NCBI GenBank assembly: GCA_018828385.1
Contig: JAHJVE010000023.1
Location: 558,001 to 622,000, forward strand
Source of the DNA: Gammaproteobacteria bacterium
GTDB taxonomy: Bacteria; Pseudomonadota; Gammaproteobacteria; Burkholderiales; Rhodocyclaceae
Length of the DNA stretch: 64,000 nucleotides
Reading direction: 5' to 3'
The position numbers were made by a program, and so were the translations under genes. A model generated the notes under the pieces. That model was given only the letters and a program-made list of their open reading frames with translations. It did not search any database and was not told the DNA's origin. Below are positions 38,801-48,116 of the stretch, piece after piece. The stretch's first letter is position 1; each line of letters opens with the position of its first letter.

Positions 38801-41800
38801 GAACGAATTTCCTCACCGACCCGGAAGACCGTACCCAGGCGCTGACCGGGATCGGCTGCGTCGACAAAGGCGGCGCCCTTGAGCGCGGACGCTTCGGTCG
38901 CTGTCTTGAGCAGGGCGGCCTGTTCGGCGGTACCGAGCACGAAATCGCCGGCCTTGCGCGTCACCCGAACCGCTTCCAGCGCAACACTGGCCGCACCCTG
39001 GACATTTCCATCCAGATTCACCGTGGCCATACTCGACCCGACGACGGGCGCCGAGGCCAGCGGCACGTCATCGACAAGCCTGAACTCGCCCTTGCCGTCG
39101 ACAACCGTATAGACCGCCGTCACCAACCTGTCCGTCCGAAGGTCGCCGGCCTTCAGCACGCCACCATCAGCGCTCTTCAGATCGACCGAAGTCTTCTTTT
39201 TATCGGCCGACGAGATTTCCAGCGTGGATGCCGCGGTATTGGCGCTCTTGGGCCGGAATGTCACGGTATAACCCGGGTTCTGGAAATCGGCAGCGGTAAG
39301 CGGAGTGATGTCCGGTGCCACTTTGTACCTGTTGGTCGATCCGGTATCCGTTTCGCCCAGCGTCGATATCTTGAACACGCCGTTATCGTAGATGGCGACA
39401 ACCCCCTGCCCGGCCTTGATTGCATTTGCCGAAAGTGCCGTGCCATCGGCGTTGACCAGCGGCATCTTGCTGTTACTGCCAACGGTCACCGTGGTGCCGA
39501 CCTTCGATGCGGCATAGGCATTGAAGGAAATCACCGTCCCGTTTTCGAGAGCCGCGGCATTACTGATCCCGACCAACAGGTAATCGCTACTGGCCGAACC
39601 CTGCCGGGTCGTCACCAGCGCCGCCATGGCGTCGTTATCGACAATCTCGGCCCCATTGCCATCGACCAGCTTGCCCAACTTGTCCTGGCGCGGCGCGCGG
39701 AAAGTCACGCGGCCACCGCTTGCCTTGCTGCCGGCCGCCGTCGAGACATCGATACTGGCCGCAGCCTGGCCATCTTTTGCCCCCGATAAATTGATCCCGG
39801 TGGCCAATTCGTCAACGGCCTTCGTAGCACTGACGCCGATGGTCACCGAACCGCCCTCGCCGGCCGTACCGTCACCGCCACCGACCACTTCGGTGGCATT
39901 GGCCTTGAGGGCGCTGCCGGCATGCAGTTCGATCTGGCCACCGACGGCATTATTGCCATCGGCATCGCTCACCCGATTGGCAAAGAGACCAATGCTGCCG
40001 CCCTTGCTACCGGAAGCATCGACGGTACCGAAGATATCGATGTTGCCGGCGTCAGCCGACAACTGGAATTGATGCGCCTTGATCTGCTCGTTCAGCACAA
40101 GATCGCCAACCCGGCGGCGGACATCCCAGCTTTCGCTGAGATGGCGGTTGCCGGATGAATCGACGACCGCATTGGCCAGGCGATCAAGCGCAACCGACGC
40201 GGCATCGACCACCAGGCTGCCCTGTGTCTTGCCACCGGCCGCGTTACCGCGCAGGGTATTCGCCGCAGCATCGACCGTGCCTTTTTCAGCCAGCAGGCGG
40301 ATCGTGCCGGCATTGCCGCCGCCAGCATCGGCGGAAACTGTGGCAATGGCACCTTCGTTGATCCGGACATCGCCCTCTGTCGATTTCAGCGTGATGCGGC
40401 CGCCCGAGGCATAAGCCGTGGTATCGGCGAACTGCACGGCAGCACCGGCCGCGCTGACCAGCGCGCCGTTGTCCAGCGTCACACCCTGCGTGCCGGACAA
40501 TGTCAGATCGCCGGCCGCCAGGTCGATGTGCCCGGAAACCTTGACGCTCTTGCCGGCCAAGTCCAGTTTGCTGCCGAGGCCGGCCGTCGCTGTCGGGATC
40601 GTGGCATTCGCATGGCGCTGGACAGACAAGTCGCCCGTCGCCGTCAGGACATGATCCGCCCCGCTCGTGCTGGTCACGCGTCCCGCCGTGATGTCGAGTT
40701 TGGTTTCGACAGGCTGGCTGTTGGCATCGACCCGGCCGCTCTCGACGCGAGTCACACCGCGGCCGGCAAACCGGACATCACCGGTCGCCTTGAGTTCGAC
40801 GGCATCGAAGCCGGCCATCTTGAAGCCGCTGGTGCCGGCCTTGCGCATCGCTTCCGTCGCGTTGTCGCCAAAAGTGATCTGCCCGGCGTCCACCTTGAAT
40901 TTGCCGCTACCGAAGGCCGCACTGGCGACGAACTGTGCCCCCTCGGGATTGGCATTTTCAAACACCACCTGCCGAGCGGAAATATTGGCCACACTGGCGT
41001 CATCGCCATGCCCGGCAATACCTGCAGCCGAAATAACCAGTTCATTGAGCGTGGCTGAACCCAGCGTCGCCTCGCCGTACAGGTCGAGGGTCGAGTAACT
41101 GTTCAGGCGCAATTGATTGACGCCGGCGAACCGTTCCAGATCGGCCTTCTTCAGCGTAACGCCCTCAGTTGGCGCCGAATTGTCGGCCACCACGTTGATC
41201 CGGCCGGCACCGATACTCACCGCCCCGCCCCCATCGCGCGAACCGTCGGCCAGGCGGCGGCCCGGGGAAACCATACCGGCCAGCTCATTGCCGCGCGTCG
41301 CATCGAAGACCAGCGACTCGCCAGCCACGGCGGCGGTGCTTTCGACCGTCAGATCGCCTTGCAGCCGATTGACGCCGCTCCGGCTGACCTTGACCTGGCT
41401 GCCTTCGGCAACGCGCAGGAAAGCGCCGTCGCCGGTCAGTGCAATGTCACGACCCGTCGCCTCGCCAGCCGAATCGATCTTGCTCTCGCCAGCCACGGTC
41501 AGCGTCTCGCTGGCTGTCGCCAGAATTTCGCCAGCCGTGAGTGCGGTTCCGCCCGCGCTGTTCCCGTCGTTGTTGATCACGACCGAACTCGCGATGGTGT
41601 CGATCTGCATGCCGGTCGCCGTCTCCGTGCGCACCCCGCCGAGCAGCAGGCTGGCGATATTCACATCCTTCAGCTTGGCGGGATCAACCACCGAATAGCC
41701 ATCCGGCGTATTGCCCAGATTGCTGACATACAGCTTGGGCGCGGCAAGATCCAGCGCCAGCCCTTGTGCGGCGCGATGGCGCCCGTCAGCGGCGCTGATT

Positions 41801-44800
41801 TCAGCCACGGTCTTGGCCACGACGCTGGGATTGAACTCCAGGCTGCTGCGGCCGACCACCGATAGATGACCGGCATCGCCGGCCAAACGCACGCCGGCCT
41901 GGTCGTAGAAGAACGACGAAGCTGTCGTCAGTGTGTATTTGGCCCGGTTGGCCACCACCTCGCTGCTCGCCAGTTCTAGGGTCAGATGCGACGGCGAGTA
42001 AGCCGTCGTCGAGCCGTCGGCGTTGAGTGCGTTGAATGCACCGGCCACCAGCCACGAACCGTCGGGCTGGCGCTCGGAGGCGGCCAGAACATTATCGTTG
42101 CCGCCTTTCACCGTCACCAGGTAAGCGCCGGGCAACACGGCATAGCGGGCGGGCAGCAGCACATAACTGCCACCGAGGCCGAGCGTGTTGGCGCCCAGCG
42201 AGACGGCGTCGCCTACCTTGAGCAGCGGCAGCGAACCGTCATCGGTCGTGGCATACGCGGCCAGGAGTTCGGCATCAGTCGCGCTGACCCCGTTCCAGCC
42301 CGGCACGATGGCGAAGGTCGTCGTCGAGCCGTTGAGCACATCGCTCTTGCCGCCCGGACCGGCGGTAAATTCCCAGGCCAGCGCCTCGCCACCACCCGAG
42401 AGATCGAGTTCGGCACCGGTCTGCACTTTCGACACGGCGGCATCGATCACAATGCCCTTGGACGGCAGAGCCTCGATTTCGCTGCCCAGGTAGTTCCAGC
42501 TACTGCCCGATTCGCCGGTGGTCCCGAACAACAGCTTGCGATCTGCCGCCACCGAGGTCTTGCTACCGGCAGCCAGCGTCACCGTACCGCCCGGCGCACT
42601 GAAAACGACCTCGCCGAGGGGGGCGGAAATCGTCCCCTCGTGGTTTATGGTTTTGGCCGAAAATTCCAGTCGACCGTAGGGCGACAGCGATACGTCGGCC
42701 GCGGCGCCGGCCGGCCGGGTAATGTGGATGCTGCCGTTCGGATCGGCCAGCAGGTCGATGCGGAAGTCGCCATAGGTCGACGGGCTGAGGCGGGTGGCCG
42801 CGAAGTTCAGCGCACCGGAAGCCGTCATCTGGCCGTTGAACAGACGACCGTCGACGCGATTCTTCACCGTGTTCTCGACGCTGTCGAAATGGATGGCGCC
42901 GGTGCTGGAGAAGGTGCTGTCAGAAAAGCCGCTCCAGCTGAAGGTGCCGACCAGCCCGATGTCGCGGGCAGTGATCGAGGCATCGGCCAGGCCGGTTGTT
43001 GCCACCACGGCAGCGCCAGCCCCGTCGCGGAAATTGCCGATACGCGCAGTGGCAGCTGTCAATTTAAGATTGGTCGTATCGTCGGCGGCCCTGAAATTCG
43101 CCGCATTCATGCTCAGGTGGTTATTGACCGTCGCCTCGACCTTGCCAGCGAAGACGATGTCGCTCTGGCTGGTCAGATACCAGGAACCGAAATCCTGCAA
43201 CAGGGCGACATCGAGCGCCGCCTTGCCGTTGTAGGTTTTCGCATCGAGTACCGCGGCACCCGCCAGATAATCGGCCGCGCTGATGCCGTCCGGCCATAGC
43301 TCGGGATGATTTTCCCTGGCGCTCTTGTCGTCGCTGGCAGCCGTTTGATAAACGCTCAGCGCGCGCCCCTGCGTCAGCGCATCGATGATTTCCTGACTCT
43401 GCCCGATGCCGACGCCCCACGGGTTGGCCTCCATCTTCACGGGGTCGGCCGTAAAGCGCAGGCTGAAGACACCGCCGAGCGCATCCCTGCCACCCCGGGC
43501 CTTGAAGTTGCCGTCGAGGAACATGCCGCTGTGCGCCGCCAGGCTGACCGTGCCCCCGGCGCTGCCCAGCGCCCGCGCCGCATAGGTGTAACCGGTGGCC
43601 GTAGCCGTCGCTGCATTCAGCGTGCCGGTGGCGCCCGAAACATCGATCAGCGCGCCGTCACGCATGATCAGGTAGCCGAGGCCGGAATCGATGCTCACCC
43701 TACCGCCGGCCAGTACTTCACCCCGATAGGCTTGCCTGGCCAGCAGTTGCCCGGCCGAAATTCCGGCATCCAGCGCTTGCTGCGTATCGGCATCGAGCAC
43801 CGTCGTGCCGCCGACCAGCAACTGGCTGTTCTCGCCGAGGTAGATCGATTCGGACTGTTTCTTGCCGGCATCGATCAGGGCATTCTGGACCGCCGCATTG
43901 AGGTCGCTGGTCATTTCCGCGCGACCCAGCTTGATCGTGCCGCCAGCCGCCTCCAGCGTGCCCAGCACGGTCATCTGACCGGCCGCTTCCAGGGTCACGC
44001 TACCCTTGGCAGAAGCGCCGACGTAGGCGTTTTCGGCCACGGTCAGGCGACCGCTGTAGATATCGGTCGTCGTCAGGCTGATGCTCGTCGTCCCCGAGCG
44101 TAGTGCCTCGGGCAGGACCTGCGTTGCGGCAAAAGAAGCGATGGCTGTGCCGGTTGGCCGCTTGAAGTAGTCGCCGACGGCGAGCAGCGACCAGTTGAGC
44201 GGATCCGGCTTGACGACCTGCCCGGCTTCCACGGTCAACCCGGAATTTCCGCTAAAAATGAAATGGTAGAAACCGCCACGGTCGACCACATCGGCCGGCG
44301 CCGCGAAGCCCTGGCGCCCCTCGGCGATCCGCCGGGCATCGCTCCACGTCCGGGTATCGACGCTTTCGGCATGGCCCAGCGTGACCTGCGACGAGGTAAT
44401 CGACAACGTACCGCCCTTGCCGAGCGCCATCCCTGACAGGGTGCCATCCAGGAAGAGGCTGCTCCCCCCGACCGCACCGACCTCGACAAAGCCGGTGCCG
44501 CTGGTCAGCGCAATCGAGCCGGCATTGCCCTTCTTGACTGAAGGTTTGGTGTCGACCTGGCCGCCGCCATCGACGGCAATGCTGCTGCCGCCCCGGATAT
44601 CGAGGTCGTGGGCCGAAGTCAGAACGATCTTGCCGCCGTTCAAGGCCAGCGGCGCGGTGCTCAGTTCGCCATCGAGAAAATCGTTAACCCAGACACCGGA
44701 CGTGGACAGGCTGGCCCCTTCGGCGACGACCAGATTCGAGTAAACGCCATCGAAAATATTGGGCGCATCGGGCACCGACAAACTCAAATCGAGGGTCTTC

Positions 44801-47800
44801 AGCTCGATGCTGCCGCCCGGTGCGCTGACGTCACCGGCCAGATGAATCTGCCGCCCGGCAGCGGCAAACTTGCCGCCCGCCGGCAGATTCAGGGAAATAT
44901 CCGCGGGAATCTCGATCCGCCCATCGCTGCTTATCGAGAAGCGGGAGAACCCGGCATCGACGAGCGTGTCGGACAATTCCAGGCGGTCCGGTCCGGCATC
45001 TCCCTGAGTCAGGCCGGCCGCCGCGTTGGCCGCGCCCTTGACGAACACCATCTGCGCCTGGAGAAAGGCCGCATCCTTCTCGGTCTGGCTGGCCGTATCG
45101 CGATTGGCGACGGTGTAATGCTGGCCACCATCCTGGACGATCAATTGCCCGCCCAGCGGAATTGCGCTGCGCTTGCTCGCCGGGTCGCCAATCTCACGCT
45201 GGCGCGTACCGACCGTGGTATTCGCCTGCAACTGCCCATCGACAGCCAGGCGATTGCCGCGAATCTCGACGGTACCGGCGCTCTTGCCCTCGACATAGGC
45301 CACTTCGTCGCGCGTTGCCGTGGTCAGCGACAAATACTCGGCCCAGACCGGCGCGTCGTTCAGCCGATAGGACTTGCGGCCGGCCAGCAGCCGCGACTCC
45401 TCGACGGTTCCCGCCGCGTAATCGACCACGCCGCCGGAAACATCGAGCGTGGCGCTGCTCTTGACGATGACGTTGCCCGTGGACATCAGGGAAATCTTGC
45501 CGCCAGTCGCCGCCAGTTCGTTGGCCGTCAGGCCGACGTTGTTGAAATAGCTAATGACATCGGCGATTTCGACCGCGTCGCGAATGTCTACCCAGGCCTT
45601 CTGGCCGCGCAGCACGCCGTTGCGCTGCACCGTGTTGCCGGCAAAGTTGTCGCCGCGCAATTCGACCTCGACAAACAGGTCGCGAACCGACTTTTGGGCG
45701 TTGGTCCCGGAAACATCGATCTTTGCGCCGTCGGCGACAAAGACACCAACGCCGTTCTGCGCGCTGCCCTCCACCCCGGGGATCACGGCATCGGCCGCAA
45801 AAGCGTTGGTTTCCCCGAAAGCCGAACTGGCACCGAAGCGAACATTTCCACCTTTGGCCAGGATGTCGGCCTGGCCGACGACAATCTCCTTGGCCAGGGC
45901 GGTAATCGATGACGCGACAAAATGCTGGTCAGCGGTCAGGGTCTTGCCGTTGCTGCCATCAACGGCGATTTCGGTGCGACTGCCGTCAGCAAAGCTGACC
46001 GTGCCGGCCTGCTGGCCGAAGATGAAATCGGTCGGCTCGACAATGGCCCGCTTCGGATCGTAAGCCAGCACGCCGTCGACGCCATAATCGCGCGAAATCA
46101 TGAAATAGCTGCTGTCGGCGATATCTCCGGTAGCGGTATCGATGGTGTAGTCGATCAGCGCCATATCGCGCGCCTTGAGGTTGATCGAGCCATTGGCGGT
46201 GGCCGATGTCGACGCGTAGAGCGTGCCGGCCTGGACAATCCGGTGACCGACCAGAGATATGTCGCCGAAGCTGGCCGAGATCGTGCCGGTGTTGGTCACG
46301 GCATTCGCATCGGTGCCGCGGGAAAGCGCTACCAGCGAATCGATGCCGCTCTTGTTGGCATCCTTGATCAGCAGCGGATTGACCTCCGCCGTAAAGCCGC
46401 GCAACGCGCTCGAATAGCCCGGCTTCAGGTAAACGTCGGCACCCGCAGTGAGCAAGGTCTGGCCATTCGGGGTGCTGATGCTGCCGCCCTGGTTCACCAC
46501 GCCGCCGGCAAGAACGACATAGCCCCCGCTGGCCGTTTCGATTTTTGCCCCGTTTTCGACGTTGACCGTAGCACGGCGAAAATCAGAGAGCGCCCGGGCC
46601 TTGTCGGCCGCCGCGACGCTGTCGTCGCTGCTGTCGAAGGTGGCGTAATTCCGGTTCAGGTAAAAAGCACGGGAACGGACATTGGTCTGGCCGAGCAGCC
46701 CCGACGACACGATAGCCGGATTCATGCCCAGTGCCGAGGCGACGAAATTGTTGGCCGAAACCCGGGCATTTGCCCCGAATGTGATGCCCAGTTCGTTGAC
46801 CAGCACCAGCTGGCCGCTGGCCTTGAGTACGCCGTCGATCAGCGAGCGCCCCGCCGCCAGGTTATCCAGCTTGTTGCCGGAGCCATCGACCAGATCCTTG
46901 TCCGGATCGAAGACATAGTTGTAGGCGACATCGCCCGATGCCTGGACGAACTCGACCGTCTTGCCCGGCCCGACGTTGAAGCCTGAAACCCAGTCGATCT
47001 GTGCCACGCTGCCGCGCTGGTTGATCGTCAGGCGATCACTCTCGGTCGTTCCCGAAACCAGCATGGTGGCGCCATTGAGGTTGACCGCCCTGGTCGCGTT
47101 AACGACGCCCTGCTGATTGACCACCAGACCGGCCAGTGTCACCACGCCATCCGTACCCATGTTGACGTTGCCGGTGGCCGCATTGGTCACCTTGCCATCG
47201 AGCGTCGTACTGATGCCGAAACTGTCCTTGCCGGTGAAAGAATCCGTCTCGACCAGGATGCCGCGCAGGTTGGGATCGTCGGGCACGGTCAGGATGACCT
47301 TGCCACCAGCCGCCAGGATCGCCTCGCCGCTACCACCGCCGTCGACGCCGATGCTGCCCGCGTTGAGCACCGATTTCGGCGCAATCAGCACCACCTTGCC
47401 GCCATCCCGGGTGTTGATCGAGGCCCCGGTCTCGACGATCACCGTGCCATTGCCGAAATCGGCCACTGTCCCGTCGTAGCTGAAAGTCAGGCTGTCGCCC
47501 GCGGCGCTGGGCAGGCCACTGGTCAGCAGCCGGTTCATCATGGTGTCCGACATGCCGAGCGCCGAGGCGACCAGGCCGCCGACGTTCACCTGCGAGCCGG
47601 CGCCGAACAGGATGCCGTTCTGGTTGATCAGATAAAGCTGGCCGTTGGCGCTTACCTTGCCGTAAATCTGGCTGGGATTGCTGTCCCAGATGCGGAACAG
47701 GGCGCGCGACAGCGCATCCGGCTGCTTGAGTACGAAAGCTGCGTCACTGCCCACGTCGAAGCTGTCGAAATTGAGGCCGAGCATGCGGCTCTGCGTCGTC

Positions 47801-48087
47801 ACCGTCATCGTGTTGATGCCGTTGATCATCGCCGTCGTCGGCTGGCCGCCATTGACCGAACCGGCAAAGACAAAGGGCCGGACAGCCGACGGCACCGGCA
47901 ACTGCGCCGCCACCGGCCGCGCCGCCCAGGCGCCATCCAGTGCCGCGAACGAAGCCGCCACCCCGAGAACCACGGCTGCCACCCGCTTGCGCGCGCTCTT
48001 CTTGCCGCGTCCGCGCACGCACTCGGCCACCGCCACCCAGGCGTTGCGCTCGACGTTGAAGACCAGCCGATAGATTCCGTGGTTCAT
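35833..48087 (-). CDS. giant filamentous haemagglutinin-family adhesin (TpsA), 4084 aa
   Basis: Extended signal peptide (ESPR) MNHGIYRLVFNVERNAWVAV followed by a hydrophobic segment ending GAWA, as in two-partner-secretion exoproteins. The TPS secretion domain (about residues 65-300) contains RIWDSNPSQIYGKVSANGQL and YLINQNGILFGAGSQVNVGG. A second, similar segment follows at about 370-560 (GQLVLVNELGITFGANARVS, FVASALGM), a partial duplication. The long remainder is beta-helical repeats (DGGKVVLIAP-, GGDISLTAGSDI-like), with a DUF3739-like C-terminal region. The mature protein has only two cysteines, both near the end (residues about 4068 and 4078, CPSGKGDDGKC), like the C-terminal Cys pair that anchors HMW1-type adhesins. 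One RGD occurs (ELRGDNFAG). 29 bp after tpsB. Confidence 0.93.
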   Translation of the reverse strand: MNHGIYRLVFNVERNAWVAVAECVRGRGKKSARKRVAAVVLGVAASFAALDGAWAARPVAAQLPVPSAVRPFVFAGSVNGGQPTTAMINGINTMTVTTQSRMLGLNFDSFDVGSDAAFVLKQPDALSRALFRIWDSNPSQIYGKVSANGQLYLINQNGILFGAGSQVNVGGLVASALGMSDTMMNRLLTSGLPSAAGDSLTFSYDGTVADFGNGTVIVETGASINTRDGGKVVLIAPKSVLNAGSIGVDGGGSGEAILAAGGKVILTVPDDPNLRGILVETDSFTGKDSFGISTTLDGKVTNAATGNVNMGTDGVVTLAGLVVNQQGVVNATRAVNLNGATMLVSGTTESDRLTINQRGSVAQIDWVSGFNVGPGKTVEFVQASGDVAYNYVFDPDKDLVDGSGNKLDNLAAGRSLIDGVLKASGQLVLVNELGITFGANARVSANNFVASALGMNPAIVSSGLLGQTNVRSRAFYLNRNYATFDSSDDSVAAADKARALSDFRRATVNVENGAKIETASGGYVVLAGGVVNQGGSISTPNGQTLLTAGADVYLKPGYSSALRGFTAEVNPLLIKDANKSGIDSLVALSRGTDANAVTNTGTISASFGDISLVGHRIVQAGTLYASTSATANGSINLKARDMALIDYTIDTATGDIADSSYFMISRDYGVDGVLAYDPKRAIVEPTDFIFGQQAGTVSFADGSRTEIAVDGSNGKTLTADQHFVASSITALAKEIVVGQADILAKGGNVRFGASSAFGETNAFAADAVIPGVEGSAQNGVGVFVADGAKIDVSGTNAQKSVRDLFVEVELRGDNFAGNTVQRNGVLRGQKAWVDIRDAVEIADVISYFNNVGLTANELAATGGKISLMSTGNVIVKSSATLDVSGGVVDYAAGTVEESRLLAGRKSYRLNDAPVWAEYLSLTTATRDEVAYVEGKSAGTVEIRGNRLAVDGQLQANTTVGTRQREIGDPASKRSAIPLGGQLIVQDGGQHYTVANRDTASQTEKDAAFLQAQMVFVKGAANAAAGLTQGDAGPDRLELSDTLVDAGFSRFSISSDGRIEIPADISLNLPAGGKFAAAGRQIHLAGDVSAPGGSIELKTLDLSLSVPDAPNIFDGVYSNLVVAEGASLSTSGVWVNDFLDGELSTAPLALNGGKIVLTSAHDLDIRGGSSIAVDGGGQVDTKPSVKKGNAGSIALTSGTGFVEVGAVGGSSLFLDGTLSGMALGKGGTLSITSSQVTLGHAESVDTRTWSDARRIAEGRQGFAAPADVVDRGGFYHFIFSGNSGLTVEAGQVVKPDPLNWSLLAVGDYFKRPTGTAIASFAATQVLPEALRSGTTSISLTTTDIYSGRLTVAENAYVGASAKGSVTLEAAGQMTVLGTLEAAGGTIKLGRAEMTSDLNAAVQNALIDAGKKQSESIYLGENSQLLVGGTTVLDADTQQALDAGISAGQLLARQAYRGEVLAGGRVSIDSGLGYLIMRDGALIDVSGATGTLNAATATATGYTYAARALGSAGGTVSLAAHSGMFLDGNFKARGGRDALGGVFSLRFTADPVKMEANPWGVGIGQSQEIIDALTQGRALSVYQTAASDDKSARENHPELWPDGISAADYLAGAAVLDAKTYNGKAALDVALLQDFGSWYLTSQSDIVFAGKVEATVNNHLSMNAANFRAADDTTNLKLTAATARIGNFRDGAGAAVVATTGLADASITARDIGLVGTFSWSGFSDSTFSSTGAIHFDSVENTVKNRVDGRLFNGQMTASGALNFAATRLSPSTYGDFRIDLLADPNGSIHITRPAGAAADVSLSPYGRLEFSAKTINHEGTISAPLGEVVFSAPGGTVTLAAGSKTSVAADRKLLFGTTGESGSSWNYLGSEIEALPSKGIVIDAAVSKVQTGAELDLSGGGEALAWEFTAGPGGKSDVLNGSTTTFAIVPGWNGVSATDAELLAAYATTDDGSLPLLKVGDAVSLGANTLGLGGSYVLLPARYAVLPGAYLVTVKGGNDNVLAASERQPDGSWLVAGAFNALNADGSTTAYSPSHLTLELASSEVVANRAKYTLTTASSFFYDQAGVRLAGDAGHLSVVGRSSLEFNPSVVAKTVAEISAADGRHRAAQGLALDLAAPKLYVSNLGNTPDGYSVVDPAKLKDVNIASLLLGGVRTETATGMQIDTIASSVVINNDGNSAGGTALTAGEILATASETLTVAGESKIDSAGEATGRDIALTGDGAFLRVAEGSQVKVSRSGVNRLQGDLTVESTAAVAGESLVFDATRGNELAGMVSPGRRLADGSRDGGGAVSIGAGRINVVADNSAPTEGVTLKKADLERFAGVNQLRLNSYSTLDLYGEATLGSATLNELVISAAGIAGHGDDASVANISARQVVFENANPEGAQFVASAAFGSGKFKVDAGQITFGDNATEAMRKAGTSGFKMAGFDAVELKATGDVRFAGRGVTRVESGRVDANSQPVETKLDITAGRVTSTSGADHVLTATGDLSVQRHANATIPTATAGLGSKLDLAGKSVKVSGHIDLAAGDLTLSGTQGVTLDNGALVSAAGAAVQFADTTAYASGGRITLKSTEGDVRINEGAIATVSADAGGGNAGTIRLLAEKGTVDAAANTLRGNAAGGKTQGSLVVDAASVALDRLANAVVDSSGNRHLSESWDVRRRVGDLVLNEQIKAHQFQLSADAGNIDIFGTVDASGSKGGSIGLFANRVSDADGNNAVGGQIELHAGSALKANATEVVGGGDGTAGEGGSVTIGVSATKAVDELATGINLSGAKDGQAAASIDVSTAAGSKASGGRVTFRAPRQDKLGKLVDGNGAEIVDNDAMAALVTTRQGSASSDYLLVGISNAAALENGTVISFNAYAASKVGTTVTVGSNSKMPLVNADGTALSANAIKAGQGVVAIYDNGVFKISTLGETDTGSTNRYKVAPDITPLTAADFQNPGYTVTFRPKSANTAASTLEISSADKKKTSVDLKSADGGVLKAGDLRTDRLVTAVYTVVDGKGEFRLVDDVPLASAPVVGSSMATVNLDGNVQGAASVALEAVRVTRKAGDFVLGTAEQAALLKTATEASALKGAAFVDAADPGQRLGTVFRVGEEIRSTGKLLVGNDWSFAGTSAAGAVGALTLRAEGDLLVSGTITDGFVRNGSATAGVADIYRDARVGSGGDSWSFRLVAGADADQASPLGTNASATTGSLVLADNKLIRTGTGSIDIAAAKDIQLGDRAAIYTAGVTDTTELDGFTPAFVNNNYTAKGVYSAFLTGGGDVSLQAGGSIEVEKPELASVYQGNPNEWLMRVGGNKNLQWWSRVASFQSGIAAFGGGDISLTAGSDISNAIVAIPTSGRVPTVDGEAQPDRALIMGGGDLSVQAQGSIIGGMLYAETGKVTLTADAIKPYVIVTTNGNGDLVDNNFYTTVAIGNSSVDVVGRQDVQLGNVYNPLWANTNWLYNGTYTTGAKATSGLVTVTGNYSVRLGTFGERSALDVVSVAGNVGLNAQDTVYGVMDSETHRLMPAQVKVAALSGDIGGSVVQVPGQSGQLDMLAQGAIGLSSSIQQLDLAERYLPSVRNPVLGNGLLGETGFVLLSALQSGAALEKHTAQNWHANDTEPSRLVALTGDIVDRRLYRGADEAHLFNEAVLIEAGGDIKNMSLDIQHNHADDVSVIKAGGDIRYDYQTVTDPKNLPTPVTDPLKGIQVGGDGSVLVQAKGTIDLADTQGIVTRGNLDNPYLPEGGANILAIAGGTPDYQGLYKELASGRTELVNLIDPDKSYSAAELARNAGLQAIHQKIIDGEAVSDAEVLDVFYGKLTEYGRAAQNSGDPSQYDKGRTLAAALFPAANVGKGDILLSMSQIKTEQEGNIQMLVPGGNTVVGVAAPSLSKAASDQGIFTINGGDILGYVADDFLVNQSRVFTLDGGNIMIWADRGNIDAGSGAKTVNSTPPPVLVVRNGQIVLDTANSVSGSGIGVLASRDDTPPSDMDLFAPEGAIDAGDAGLRSTGNITLGARVILNASNIQAAGAVTGAPAAAATAAPVAAVTSPTNSENQALEDAAPGAGRREGSGGMLTVEVLDGGPEAMPDCPSGKGDDGKCKPRTTG
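44228..44266 (+). repeat. dispersed uptake-like motif, copy 10 (in coding sequence)
   Basis: Inside tpsA, antisense to it: TCCACGGTCAACCCGGAATT, then TCCGCTAAAAATGAAATGG. Sense strand encodes FHFIFSGNSGLTVEAG. Confidence 0.72.
46535..46572 (-). repeat. dispersed uptake-like motif, copy 11 (in coding sequence)
   Basis: Inside tpsA, co-directional: GCTACGGTCAACGTCGAAAA, then CGGGGCAAAAATCGAAAC. Encodes ATVNVENGAKIET. Confidence 0.68.
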
Positions 48088-48116
48088 GTTTGCTTCCTGT
48101 TCTTTCTGTGTCCGGC

